Positions 27,041 through 36,500 of a stretch of 64,000 bases of DNA are shown piece after piece. The notes under the pieces are model-generated. The model saw only the letters and a list, made by a program, of their open reading frames with translations. It was not told the DNA's origin and ran no database searches. Origin of the DNA: Bacillus niameyensis. GTDB taxonomy: Bacteria > Bacillota > Bacilli > Bacillales > Bacillaceae_C. The stretch covers positions 3,691,064 through 3,755,063 of the forward strand of contig NZ_LN831197.1 in assembly GCF_001375535.1 (NCBI RefSeq). The letters run 5' to 3'. Each line of letters opens with the position of its first letter. Positions within the stretch are counted from its first letter, which is position 1. The translations under genes and the position numbers were made by a program.

Positions 27041-28828
27041 ATGGTTCAAAGATATATTGGAATTGATTTAGGAACAACGAACTCAACAGTGAGTGTTGCC
27101 AATTTAACGATTCGTGGGGATGTCGAAGCCCAAGCTTTACAAGTAGCTCAAGTAGATGAATCTGGAAATTCCTTAGTTCAAGATGCTTCGCTTCCGTCTG
27201 TCCTCTATGTAGATGATCAAGGTCAGCCATTTGTCGGCAGATTTGCGAAAAGAATGAATGGCGTTTTTCCGCAACGCGTTATTAAAGAGGCAAAACGTCA
27301 TATCGGTGATGATGTTAGCTGGCCAATCGATGAAGAAAGAATTCGCCCTGAAATTGTTTCTTCTTACGTATTGAAAATATTAAAGGCCCAAGCAGAAGAA
27401 TATTATGCTGGCGAAAAAATCGATAGTGTCGTCATTACGATTCCAGCTAATTTCAATTTCCAGCAACAACAAGCAACGAAACTAGCTGGAGTTTTGAGCG
27501 GATTTGATAAAGAAAAAATTCATATGATCCCAGAACCGACTGCTGCGTTAATCGATTTTTTAAATGAGGAGAAAAGGCTTGCTGCCACTGCTCGGAGATT
27601 GGATTTAGCGCAAGGTAAGAAAAATTTAATGGTGTTTGACCTTGGGGGCGGTACTTGTGACGTTTCCATTCTTCAAGTTAATGAATCACAAAATGGCGGC
27701 ATTGATATTCAAGAACTCTCAATTTCGCAATATACCGAACTTGGTGGGATTGATTTCGATAAAAAAGTCGTCAATGAACTTCTCAAGAAATTATTAAAGA
27801 ATATGGGGCTAAGCTTTCCACAATTAAAAGCGAAGTATGAGAAAAAGGATATTTTGCGCTTGCTTGAAAATCTTCATGATTTAGCGGAAAACGCCAAGAA
27901 AAGTTTCAGTACTAGAATTGAAACCCAACTTAGAACGCAGCAGATTGATTACTACGAAAACAAGGATAAATTTGATAGCTTAACATATCGGCAAATGTTA
28001 TCACCTCAGCTTCCTCAAGAAATGGTGATGACCCTTTCGATTACGAAGAAAGAGTTCGATACGATTATAAAAGGTTTGTTATATAGAGAAGGCAGCCAGC
28101 AAGGCAAAAATATTGAAGAACCGATTTTAGGTGCGTTGGAACAAGCAAAAATTGGGCCGATGTCTGTTCAAGATATTGATGCAGTTTTCTTAGTTGGCGG
28201 GATGACGTATTATCATACAATTCAAGAGCGAATCTACGAGATTTTCGGGAGAAGAATTAAACCGATTAAATCAATTAATCCAATGTTTGCCGTAAGCCGT
28301 GGTGCAGCTATTTATCATCATCAAATAAATCAAATCAATTTTAAAACGAGCGATCAATTACCAGCGAACGTTGACCCAGAAATGAGTGGTCGTGAAGTTG
28401 TCTTTACGAATACGGTTCCGAACAATGTCTACATTAATGTCGTTGGCGGTGATCCAGTTGCACTGCTTGAAAAAGGGACAAAACTACCATTTGAACGCAT
28501 TATTGAAGATCGGTTTGTAGTAACAGGTCAGAGCGATTTTAGTACGGTTAATGCGATGCAGCTTGACTTGTTTACAGCTGTATCACCTAAATCGATTCAT
28601 ACGAAAAGTCTAAAATCAGCTACGATTAATTTTAGAAATCCTGTACCAGTTCATTCGAAATTGGTGTTGAAAGTCGAATGTAATGAAGAACGTGAGGTTA
28701 ATGTTAAAGCTTGGCTGGAAGAAGATGAAACCGAAGTAATTGATGTAAATATCGGTGCACATGAATTTACTGAACAAGAGATTGAATCACTAAAAGCAAA
28801 ACAAGAAAATCTTAATCGCATTAAGTAG
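27041..28828 (+). CDS. Hsp70/DnaK-like ATPase with shortened C-terminus
   Basis: 595 residues. The actin-like nucleotide-binding domain (1-430) has phosphate 1 GIDLGTTNS (7-15), K70 in GRFAKRM, EPTAA (165-169), phosphate 2 FDLGGGTCDVS (199-209) and adenosine motif LVGGMT (384-389), so ATP hydrolysis should be intact. Residues about 440-560 resemble a beta-sandwich substrate domain. The roughly 100-residue helical lid and EEVD-like tail of DnaK are missing. It is not the housekeeping dnaK: no grpE or dnaJ is adjacent. Position inside an operon with a beta-CASP nuclease and helical scaffolds suggests a dedicated regulatory ATPase or assembly chaperone. Confidence 0.88.
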   Translation: MVQRYIGIDLGTTNSTVSVANLTIRGDVEAQALQVAQVDESGNSLVQDASLPSVLYVDDQGQPFVGRFAKRMNGVFPQRVIKEAKRHIGDDVSWPIDEERIRPEIVSSYVLKILKAQAEEYYAGEKIDSVVITIPANFNFQQQQATKLAGVLSGFDKEKIHMIPEPTAALIDFLNEEKRLAATARRLDLAQGKKNLMVFDLGGGTCDVSILQVNESQNGGIDIQELSISQYTELGGIDFDKKVVNELLKKLLKNMGLSFPQLKAKYEKKDILRLLENLHDLAENAKKSFSTRIETQLRTQQIDYYENKDKFDSLTYRQMLSPQLPQEMVMTLSITKKEFDTIIKGLLYREGSQQGKNIEEPILGALEQAKIGPMSVQDIDAVFLVGGMTYYHTIQERIYEIFGRRIKPIKSINPMFAVSRGAAIYHHQINQINFKTSDQLPANVDPEMSGREVVFTNTVPNNVYINVVGGDPVALLEKGTKLPFERIIEDRFVVTGQSDFSTVNAMQLDLFTAVSPKSIHTKSLKSATINFRNPVPVHSKLVLKVECNEEREVNVKAWLEEDETEVIDVNIGAHEFTEQEIESLKAKQENLNRIK

Positions 28829-28838
28829 GAGGGATTCC

Positions 28839-30536
28839 ATGTCTTTACAAGATCGTTTATCATCTGATTTATTTAATAAGTTAAATGAAATGAAAATGAA
28901 TTTACCGAAAGAGAGTTTCAGTTTAGAAGAGTCAGTAAAGGAAGAGGACGAGATTCGCCAAGAATTGCTTAAACAAGCGGCACTTGAAGAGCAATCTGAT
29001 GAAATTGATGATGATTTTCTCACTTCTTTGTCAGGCCCGTCACAGGAGAGCGGTAATGAAACATTGGTCGAGGTCGAATACCTCGGCCGTGTGGGTCTAG
29101 TCGATATTTCCTTTGAAAACTTAGATCAAGAATTAACTGAACAAGAATATCTCGTTATTTTGGATTCATTAAACATAATGTCAACAAGCTCGGATTCATC
29201 GAGCCGAAAAAATGCAGCGAAAAAGATAGAGGAATATGGTGAACGAGCCATTACAGTTATTTTTCGAGAATGCAGACAGTTTGATTTAGCTTCACAAGAA
29301 AGTAAGAATGAACTCCTTCATTTGCTAAGTCGCTTGACGATCAGAAGCTATAAAGGGAGGAAGCTTGTTAAAGCTATTGTCGAAAGAGCGAATAGTAAAC
29401 AGCACATTAGTTTAGCGATTCAGTGTGCGGGGGCGGTTCGTGAACGTGAAGCGGTCTCAAGCATTTTAACTCATATGCGCAATCCCGATTATTTTGGCCA
29501 TGGTTTGGATGCGTTGTTAAAAATTCGTGATAAAAATTCGGTCGAACCGCTTATTCAACTAATGAATAATCTAGATGTCAATCGTACAGAAATGATTGAG
29601 CAAGGGATCCAACAAGCACGCCGTTTTGCTGACTTTGGTCCAGATGCAATCAAACCGATTTTCCATGCTTATATGAATTGTGAAAAGAAACCGATTCGCC
29701 CGATTTTTACAATTGCTCTTAGGTCTTTCCAAGAAGAAGCGGTCCCTTTTTTAGCGGAAGTTCTTGCTAAAGAAACGGACTATGACCAACTTGTTCCAGT
29801 CTGTTTAAATCTCGGAGGAATGCGAACAGCGGTATCAACACAAGTTCTCGTTGATGCATTGGACAAGTATCCTGAGAAGAAACAAGCTCTTATTTTAGGA
29901 ATTAGCCATACGAATGACGAATCACTTGTCCCATTAATCGTGCAAGAACTTAACAAAACATCTGATGCGATTATTCAAAAAGAATGTCTAACAGCGATTG
30001 GTTATTTAAGTGGAAGAGATGCTAATTTATTCCCCGTTATCAAGCCTTATTTACATGATCGCAAAAACAATTTGTATTTAGATGCACTAAACTGCATGGT
30101 GCGTTTAGGTGATCAAGATTCATTTGCAAAATTTGTTGATCTTTTAATGAATGGTGAAGAACGGGAGCAATACATTTTGCAAAAGCATTTATCGAGAATG
30201 CCGTTCCCGCTATTGGAGAAAATGGCAGAAAAGATTCTCGTTATTCCAGATGATAAAGCGATCTTACTCGTATCAGCTCTCCAACGTTCTAATCTGTTAC
30301 CAACAGGAGTAGGGCGGACTTTACTAAAGAAACTTGAACAAAATCCAATGACTGCACTGAGGATTGAAATCTATCGCTTGATCGGGAAGCATGTAGGCAA
30401 GAAGTCAGCGATCGTGTCTCAAGATGTGCTTTATAAGGCGAGAAGAGAGGAAACAAGCCCAATGGTCATTCGTGAATTGGATCAAATTATTAAGTTCATG
30501 AGAAAGAACGTAGGTGTTTTACAAGATACAAAATAA
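28839..30536 (+). CDS. HEAT-like repeat protein of the beta-CASP/Hsp70 operon
   Basis: 565 residues. The first 90 residues are acidic and charged (VKEEDEIRQEL, DEIDDDF). The rest is a series of paired helices of roughly 35-40 residues with the HEAT/Armadillo rhythm, for example AVSSILTHMRNPD, SVEPLIQLMNNLD, DESLVPLIVQELN and NLFPVIKPYL. Such solenoids act as protein- or nucleic acid-binding scaffolds. No enzymatic motif and no membrane segment. Ribosome binding site TAGGAGGG; 10 bp behind the Hsp70 gene. Confidence 0.7.
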   Translation: MSLQDRLSSDLFNKLNEMKMNLPKESFSLEESVKEEDEIRQELLKQAALEEQSDEIDDDFLTSLSGPSQESGNETLVEVEYLGRVGLVDISFENLDQELTEQEYLVILDSLNIMSTSSDSSSRKNAAKKIEEYGERAITVIFRECRQFDLASQESKNELLHLLSRLTIRSYKGRKLVKAIVERANSKQHISLAIQCAGAVREREAVSSILTHMRNPDYFGHGLDALLKIRDKNSVEPLIQLMNNLDVNRTEMIEQGIQQARRFADFGPDAIKPIFHAYMNCEKKPIRPIFTIALRSFQEEAVPFLAEVLAKETDYDQLVPVCLNLGGMRTAVSTQVLVDALDKYPEKKQALILGISHTNDESLVPLIVQELNKTSDAIIQKECLTAIGYLSGRDANLFPVIKPYLHDRKNNLYLDALNCMVRLGDQDSFAKFVDLLMNGEEREQYILQKHLSRMPFPLLEKMAEKILVIPDDKAILLVSALQRSNLLPTGVGRTLLKKLEQNPMTALRIEIYRLIGKHVGKKSAIVSQDVLYKARREETSPMVIRELDQIIKFMRKNVGVLQDTK

Positions 30537-30562
30537 TCCTAATTTAGGAAGGAGCTTGTCCG

Positions 30563-31960
30563 ATGGCTGCTAAGCAAAAAGGAAAGTCACGAAAAAAAGT
30601 TAAAAGATTCCCTTACATTGAAGTGAATGGTGTCCAGAATCAATATCTGGATGCCGCTTTATTACAATGTTTCGGAGAAGAAACGATTTATAATACAGTT
30701 AATAATGAATTTAAAATTTTGAAAAAGGCTGGTATTACTACACAAGATGTTATGCGGAAAAAGTATAATCATCAAGAGCTGACCCAATTATTATCCCCTC
30801 ACCTTTTGGAAAACTATGATTATTATAACTTTTTAGTAAACCAATGGGATGAGTTGCAAGAGCATAATTTGCGTCAATTATTCCCAGAAGATTTTTCAAA
30901 GTTATCCAGTGAGAAATGGGATCAAGCGATTCGAGGGGAATTAGATAAAGGAGAACTGCGTGTCTATCTTGTCATTAATATTTTGCGATTTTATAAAAAT
31001 GGCGAACTGAAAGAATTGCTTTTACCGATTTTGCAAGAAGAGAAGTATGTAATTGAATTTTTTAATGAGACGGGAATCAGAATGGAATTGGAAGGATTGG
31101 AGATTAATTGGAGAGATGTGACAGAACAAGAAGACAAACAAGAAGAGGAAATAGTCCATGCTTTAGAAATGGAGGATTTTAAAATGCCGAAAGAGGTATT
31201 AGAACACCCTGAAGAAGCATTAAAATATGCGTCGAAAATAATTGCAAGCGTTTCGCAGCAACTCGCAAGTAGAGAGAAATCAGAGGATTTCAAACTACTT
31301 TTTGAAAATGAAGTGGAAGAAAAGAAACGTTGGAAAGAAAAGGCGGAGCTATTGCAACGCGACTTAAAATCAAAAGATGCACAACATCAGGATTTAGTTA
31401 AGAAAAACAAGGTATTAACGAAGAATCATGCTAGTCTTACAGCTAAGCTTGACCAGGCGCAAAAGGATAGTGGTCGCTTAGGTCAGACGTTAGGAGAACT
31501 GCGGAAAGAAAAGGAAGAAATAGAATTTCAAAAGAACCATTTCGAGCGTCGGATTCAATCACTTGAAAAAGAAAGAGAGAATGTCGCGAGAAAGGTTGAA
31601 GAAGAAGTAAAAAGAGAGTTCGCTCTAAAAAATTTAAATATGAAGGAAGATTTTGAACGTCAACTGGATCTGTTAGAAAGACAGCTAGAAGAAATGGTAG
31701 AACAGTTGAAGTATGTGCAAGACGAAAATGAGCAATTTACGCTTGATAAAGAGACAATGGTAAATGAGCTTGACAGAACAAAACGTGATTTGACAGTTGT
31801 CGAACAAGAACGCAACGAACTTTTCGAACAACTGCAAAGCAGTGCGGCTATCCAAGAAGTGGCTGCTAATACAAACGATGACCATGATCTCCTTTTTGAC
31901 TTTAACGAGGGAGAACTCGAAGAATACGTAGACTTCGACAACAAACCAACAAGAAATTAA
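30563..31960 (+). CDS. Long coiled-coil protein of the beta-CASP/Hsp70 operon
   Basis: 465 residues. The N-terminus is very basic (KQKGKSRKKVKR), compatible with nucleic acid binding. Residues 15-235 are helical and of unknown fold. Residues about 240-430 are an almost uninterrupted heptad coiled coil rich in Glu, Lys and Gln, so the protein is probably an extended oligomer. The tail is acidic (DDHDLLFDFNEGELEEY). Last gene of the operon, with a GGAAGGAG ribosome binding site. It is followed by dispersed repeats around a hairpin. Confidence 0.7.
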   Translation: MAAKQKGKSRKKVKRFPYIEVNGVQNQYLDAALLQCFGEETIYNTVNNEFKILKKAGITTQDVMRKKYNHQELTQLLSPHLLENYDYYNFLVNQWDELQEHNLRQLFPEDFSKLSSEKWDQAIRGELDKGELRVYLVINILRFYKNGELKELLLPILQEEKYVIEFFNETGIRMELEGLEINWRDVTEQEDKQEEEIVHALEMEDFKMPKEVLEHPEEALKYASKIIASVSQQLASREKSEDFKLLFENEVEEKKRWKEKAELLQRDLKSKDAQHQDLVKKNKVLTKNHASLTAKLDQAQKDSGRLGQTLGELRKEKEEIEFQKNHFERRIQSLEKERENVARKVEEEVKREFALKNLNMKEDFERQLDLLERQLEEMVEQLKYVQDENEQFTLDKETMVNELDRTKRDLTVVEQERNELFEQLQSSAAIQEVAANTNDDHDLLFDFNEGELEEYVDFDNKPTRN

Positions 31961-31962
31961 GC

Positions 31963-31993
31963 GGTGCCTGGCACGCCCCGAATTATGTCGAAT
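31963..31993 (+). repeat. Dispersed palindromic repeat, copy 4
   Basis: GGTGCCTGGCAC, then GCCCCGAATTATGTCGAA (one change from the reference), begins two bases after the stop codon of the operon's last gene. Confidence 0.85.
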
Positions 31994-32000
31994 AAATTTC

Positions 32001-32039
32001 AAAGCCCTCCATGGAAAGAACCATTCCGTAGAGGGCTTT
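32001..32039 (+). terminator. Hairpin ending the five-gene operon
   Basis: AAAGCCCTC and GAGGGCTTT form a 9-bp stem around a long loop that can itself pair (GGAA with TTCC). Only three Ts follow. It is sandwiched between two direct copies of the dispersed repeat. Confidence 0.55.
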
Positions 32040-32069
32040 GGTGCCTGTCACACCCCGAAATTTGTCGAA
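32040..32069 (+). repeat. Dispersed palindromic repeat, copy 5
   Basis: Variant core GGTGCCTGTCACACC followed by CCGAAATTTGTCGAA, in direct orientation to copy 4. Confidence 0.8.
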
Positions 32070-32188
32070 TCCGGGTGTTTACTAAATGGTAATGTTAGGA
32101 ATACTACGAAATTACTATAAAAGAGATTGAAATGCAGGTCGTTCATTTCGTATAATAAAGGATGTGTTGTAAGAGAGTGTAACTTTTT

Positions 32189-32216
32189 TTGTCAAAATAC
32201 GTCTAATAAGTATGGT
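32189..32216 (+). promoter_or_regulatory. Putative promoter of the LCP gene
   Basis: TTGTCA (32189-32194) and TATGGT (32211-32216) with a 16-bp spacer, about 55 bp before the start codon. Confidence 0.35.
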
Positions 32217-32273
32217 AATAGCAAGTATAAGGTATTTTTCAACTTGAAAAATATGAGAAGGGGAATATTAAAA

Positions 32274-33200
32274 ATGCAAAGACAAAAGCCGAAGAAAAAG
32301 CGGACAGGTTTAAAAATATTTTTAACAATTTTGGCTGTACTAGTTGTAGGGATCTTCGCTTACGGTTATTCAATTTATCATAATGTTAATAAAGCGGCAA
32401 ATACAGTTCATAAGCCGATCGACCGTACACCGGAAGTAAAACGGCCTACTGAATTAGCCCTTCATAAAAAAGAACCGTTTTCCGTTTTAATGCTTGGTGT
32501 AGATGAGCGCCCTGGCGATAAGGGACGTTCTGATACGATGATCGTCATCACTGTAAACCCTGAGAAAAATTCAATGGAAATGCTAAGTATTCCTCGTGAC
32601 ACTCGTGTACCAATTGTAGGTAAAGGTATTGATGATAAAATCAACCATGCCTATGCTTTTGGCGGTGTAGAGATGTCGATGAATACTGTAGAAAAATATT
32701 TAGACATTCCGATCGATTATTACATTAAGATGAATATGGATGGCTTCAAAGATATCGTTGATGCAGTTGGTGGAGTCACAGTGAATAATGATCTTGACTT
32801 TTCACAGGGCGGGCATCATTACCCTGTAGGAAATATTGAGTTAGATGGAGACGCAGCGCTAAGTTATGCTCGTATGCGTAAAAATGATGCTCGTGGAGAC
32901 TTTGGTCGCCAAATGCGCCAACGTCAAGTTATTGAAGGTGTCATGGAAAGAGGGGCAAATATTTCTGCTCTTTGGAAATATGATGATGTCCTCAAAGCAT
33001 TGAGTAATAACGTTGAAACGAACCTTACTATGTCAGATATGATGGATATCCAGAAACATTATGCAAGTGCTCGCCACAATATTGAACAAATGGAAATCAA
33101 AGGTAGCGGTTCGACAATCGGCGGAGTTTGGTATTACATTGTTCCAGAGGAAGAACGTGCTAGCATTTCTGCTCATCTAAAAGAACATTTGAACCTATAA
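32274..33200 (+). CDS. LytR-CpsA-Psr (LCP) family cell-wall protein
   Basis: LCP enzymes transfer anionic polymers (teichoic acids, capsule) from lipid carriers to peptidoglycan on the outer membrane face. 308 residues: a basic cytoplasmic tail (RQKPKKKR), one membrane anchor (about 10-30) and the extracellular LCP domain with SVLMLGVDER, GRSDTMIV, SIPRDT, KINHAYAFGG and DAVGGV. The arginines expected to bind the polyprenyl diphosphate are present. I chose ATG 32274, preceded by AGAAGGGGA; an open extension back to 32127 has no ribosome binding site. Monocistronic, with a strong terminator. It probably attaches teichoic acid, but paralogues are common in bacilli. Confidence 0.9.
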   Translation: MQRQKPKKKRTGLKIFLTILAVLVVGIFAYGYSIYHNVNKAANTVHKPIDRTPEVKRPTELALHKKEPFSVLMLGVDERPGDKGRSDTMIVITVNPEKNSMEMLSIPRDTRVPIVGKGIDDKINHAYAFGGVEMSMNTVEKYLDIPIDYYIKMNMDGFKDIVDAVGGVTVNNDLDFSQGGHHYPVGNIELDGDAALSYARMRKNDARGDFGRQMRQRQVIEGVMERGANISALWKYDDVLKALSNNVETNLTMSDMMDIQKHYASARHNIEQMEIKGSGSTIGGVWYYIVPEEERASISAHLKEHLNL

Positions 33201-33209
33201 TAATCAGTT

Positions 33210-33240
33210 AAAAGCCTGGAACGTGATGTTCCAGGCTTTT
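33210..33240 (+). terminator. Rho-independent terminator of the LCP gene
   Basis: Perfect 13-bp arms AAAAGCCTGGAAC and GTTCCAGGCTTTT with loop GTGAT. Confidence 0.85.
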
Positions 33241-33256
33241 GTGTGCTCTTCTTTTT

Positions 33257-33476
33257 GTGCCTGTCACCTCCCGAATTTTGTCGAACCGATTAACTTGTTT
33301 TGTAAGTCGAAAAATAATCTGTAAAGGTTGAAAAAATATTTGGTAAGTTAAAAGATTAATGAAAAGGTCGCGAGATTTTATAAAAATTCAATAGATTAAG
33401 CGATACAGTTAGGAGATTCTTGAGGAATATCGACATGTATATAATTCGACAATTTTCGGGGGGCGTGCCAGGCACC
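33257..33476. repeat. Inverted pair of dispersed repeats enclosing about 160 bp (copies 6 and 7)
   Basis: Plus-oriented copy 33257-33285 (GTGCCTGTCACCTCC then CGAATTTTGTCGAA) and minus-oriented copy 33445-33476 (TTCGACAATTTTCGGG then GGGCGTGCCAGGCACC). The enclosed AT-rich sequence has no gene. The 220-bp unit with terminal inverted repeats resembles a MITE or a paired REP-type element. It fills most of the gap upstream of the GH2 gene. Confidence 0.8.
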
Positions 33477-33577
33477 TTTTTGGGTGCAATTTTTTCTATT
33501 TTCATTACAATAGAGGTAGAGATCTTTCTTAGTTAATTAAATAAAGTCCAAATGAAATAGGATGGCGGTGTAATGCA

Positions 33578-36500
33578 TTGAAATTTACAGAGAATTGGCG
33601 TTTTCAAAGAGAAGTAGATGGAAGCTTGAGTGATGCTCATCATCCCGAGTTTGACGATTCCTCTTGGCGAGTATTGAATTTACCGCATGATTGGAGTATT
33701 GAATTAGATTTTAATCCGGAATCACTTGCGACACATGAAGGTGGATTTTTAGACGGGGGAATTGGCTGGTATCGGAAGAGGTTTACAGTACCGGAGGAAA
33801 TGAAGGGAAAGCGCATATCGATTGATTTTGATGGCGTCTATATGAACAGTACGACTTATTTGAATGGCGAGTTGCTAGGAACTTATCCATTCGGGTACAA
33901 TGCTTTTTCTTATGATCTAACAGATAAGCTGAGAATGGATGGAGAAAATGTAATCGCAGTCAAGGTGAACAACACTCAGCCGAGTAGTCGTTGGTATTCT
34001 GGGAGCGGGATTTATCGAAATGTCTATCTTTCAGCAAAAAATCCGATCCACGTTGCAAGATATGGTACATTCGTGACGACCCCTAATTTGGAAAGGGCTT
34101 TCGAGGATGGAAAAGCATATGTTCATATCGCAACAAAGGTGAATAATACCTCAAATGACTTATCGGAAATCAGGGTGCGATCGATCATTGTTAATGAAGA
34201 TGAAGAACAGGTAGGAACGGTGATTTCCGAGCCAAAAACAGTTAAACCAGGTAGTCTCTCCATTATTGAACAATCAACTAGTATGACCAACCCTATACTT
34301 TGGGATCTCGATCATCCTTACAGGTATAAGCTAGTTTCTGAAGTGCTTGTTGATGAGAGAGTTGTAGATACATATGAAACTAGATTTGGAGTTCGTTATT
34401 TTCAGTTTGATGCGAATGAAGGATTTTCCCTTAATGGCTGTTATATGAAGTTACATGGTGTTTGTATGCACCATGACTTAGGAGCATTAGGTGCTGCAAC
34501 GAATAAGCGAGCAGTCGAGCGACAAATGCAAATTATGAAAGAGATGGGTGTGAACGCAATTCGCGTTACTCATAATCCAGCTTCACCAGAGTTGCTTGAA
34601 GTTTGTAATGAGCTGGGACTTTTAGTGATTGAAGAAGCATTTGACTGCTGGGCTTTGTCAAAAAAGACGTATGATTACGGTCGGTTTTTTTCCGAATGGG
34701 CTGAGCATGATACGAAGGAAATGGTTGATCGCGGTAAAAATGAACCTTGTATTATTATGTGGTCGATTGGAAATGAAATCTACGATACGACGAGTTCGGA
34801 TGGAGTGGAGATTGCTAGAAATTTAGTGCGCTGGGTGAAGGAAATTGATATAACGCGCCCGACGACAATCGGTGAAGATAAGACGCGCGGTGATAAGGTC
34901 AATGTGACGGAGATCAATCCATATATAGAAGAAATTTTTAATCTAGTAGATATTGTTGGTTTTAACTATAGTGAGAATAATTATGCGGGCTATCATGAGC
35001 TTCATCCAGAGTGGAAGCTTTATGGAGCAGAAACATCATCTGCTACAAGATCTCGCGGTGTTTACACACATCCATACGATTATAATCTGAGTACACAATA
35101 TGATGATCTGCAGCAGTCTTCCTATGATAATGACTATGTTGCATGGGGAAGAACAGCGGAAGATGCTTGGAAGTTTGACCGTGATTTAAGGCATCTCGCT
35201 GGGCAGTTTATTTGGACAGGCTTTGATTATATTGGAGAACCGACGCCTTATTACAATACGTATCCGGCAAAAAGCTCTTATTTTGGAGCGGTCGATACTG
35301 CAGGATTCCCTAAGGATATTTTTTATTATTATCAGAGCCAATGGAAAAAAGCGCCGATGGTCCATTTGCTGCCACATTGGAATTGGAGTGTAGGAGAAAC
35401 GGTTCGCGTTTTAGCTTATACGAATGCCCATCAAGTCGAATTATTTTTGAACGGAAAGTCATTAGGAGTACGGAGTTATGAAGCGAAGGAAACTTCATGG
35501 GGAGCGCCTTATAAGGAGACGATGGATGGTAAAACGTATTTGGAATGGGCTGTTCCTTTTGAAGCTGGAACATTAGAAGCTGTTGCAAAAGATGAAAATG
35601 GAGCAGTTGTGGCCCGGGATCAAGTTGTGACGGCTGGTGAACCGTATGCAGTAAAATTAACAGCTGATCGCCGTGTTATATGTGCTGATTGTACAGATTT
35701 AGCGTTTATTACAGTCGATATTATCGATGAAGCAGGGAATATCGTACCAACTGCAGACCATCTTGTTCAGTTCAGTATTTCAGGCAATGGAGAGCTTGTC
35801 GGTGTTGATAATGGTAATGCCGCCAGTATTGAAAGATTTAAAGATAATAAGCGTAAAGCCTTTAATGGCAAAGCTTTAGCGATTGTTCAGTCTACGAAAA
35901 ATTCTGGTGAGCTTATTTTGAATGCCACTTCAGAAGGATTGGTTGGCCATTCAATTCAAGTATTCACTGTTTCACCTTGTGATCAAAAGGCGACTGTAGC
36001 AGTTGGGGTTGAGTCAGTAGGACCTTCGCAAGTACGAGTTTATTATAGTGATGCAACGGTAGAAACAAGGGAAGTCGTTTGGAATGATCGTTCAAAAGGG
36101 AGAATTATTCCGGATGGTGTGAAGATTTATAAGGGGGCAGATAATTGTCTTCATCTTGTGCAAAACAACACTTTGGTATCAGCAGAACTGGCAGTTGAAA
36201 ATACATCGATAACAGAAGACGATATCATTGCTTTGACAGTAAAAGGTAAACTTGAAAATAACGAGGTCATCGATTTAACTAGTGAAGAATTACAATATCA
36301 TATGACATGTGACAGGATAAAAATAAGCGGGAATACGTTATACGCGTTTGCTGAAGGGGAGGCTCAAGTTTCGGCAACCGTGATCTATAAAGGTATGGCT
36401 ATTACAACACCGGAAATTACTTTTACGATCGCTAAAAATCGTGCAGAAAAGTTTATCGAGAAATTGGCTCCAATTAATATTGTGACAGATGAAGGAAAAT

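Noticed and set aside
31660-32002. Minus-strand frames over the end of the coiled-coil gene
   Set aside because: Shadows of a Glu/Lys-rich coiled coil; no ribosome binding sites.
33257-33476. Complete insertion sequence
   Set aside because: No transposase frame between the inverted ends; at most a non-autonomous unit.
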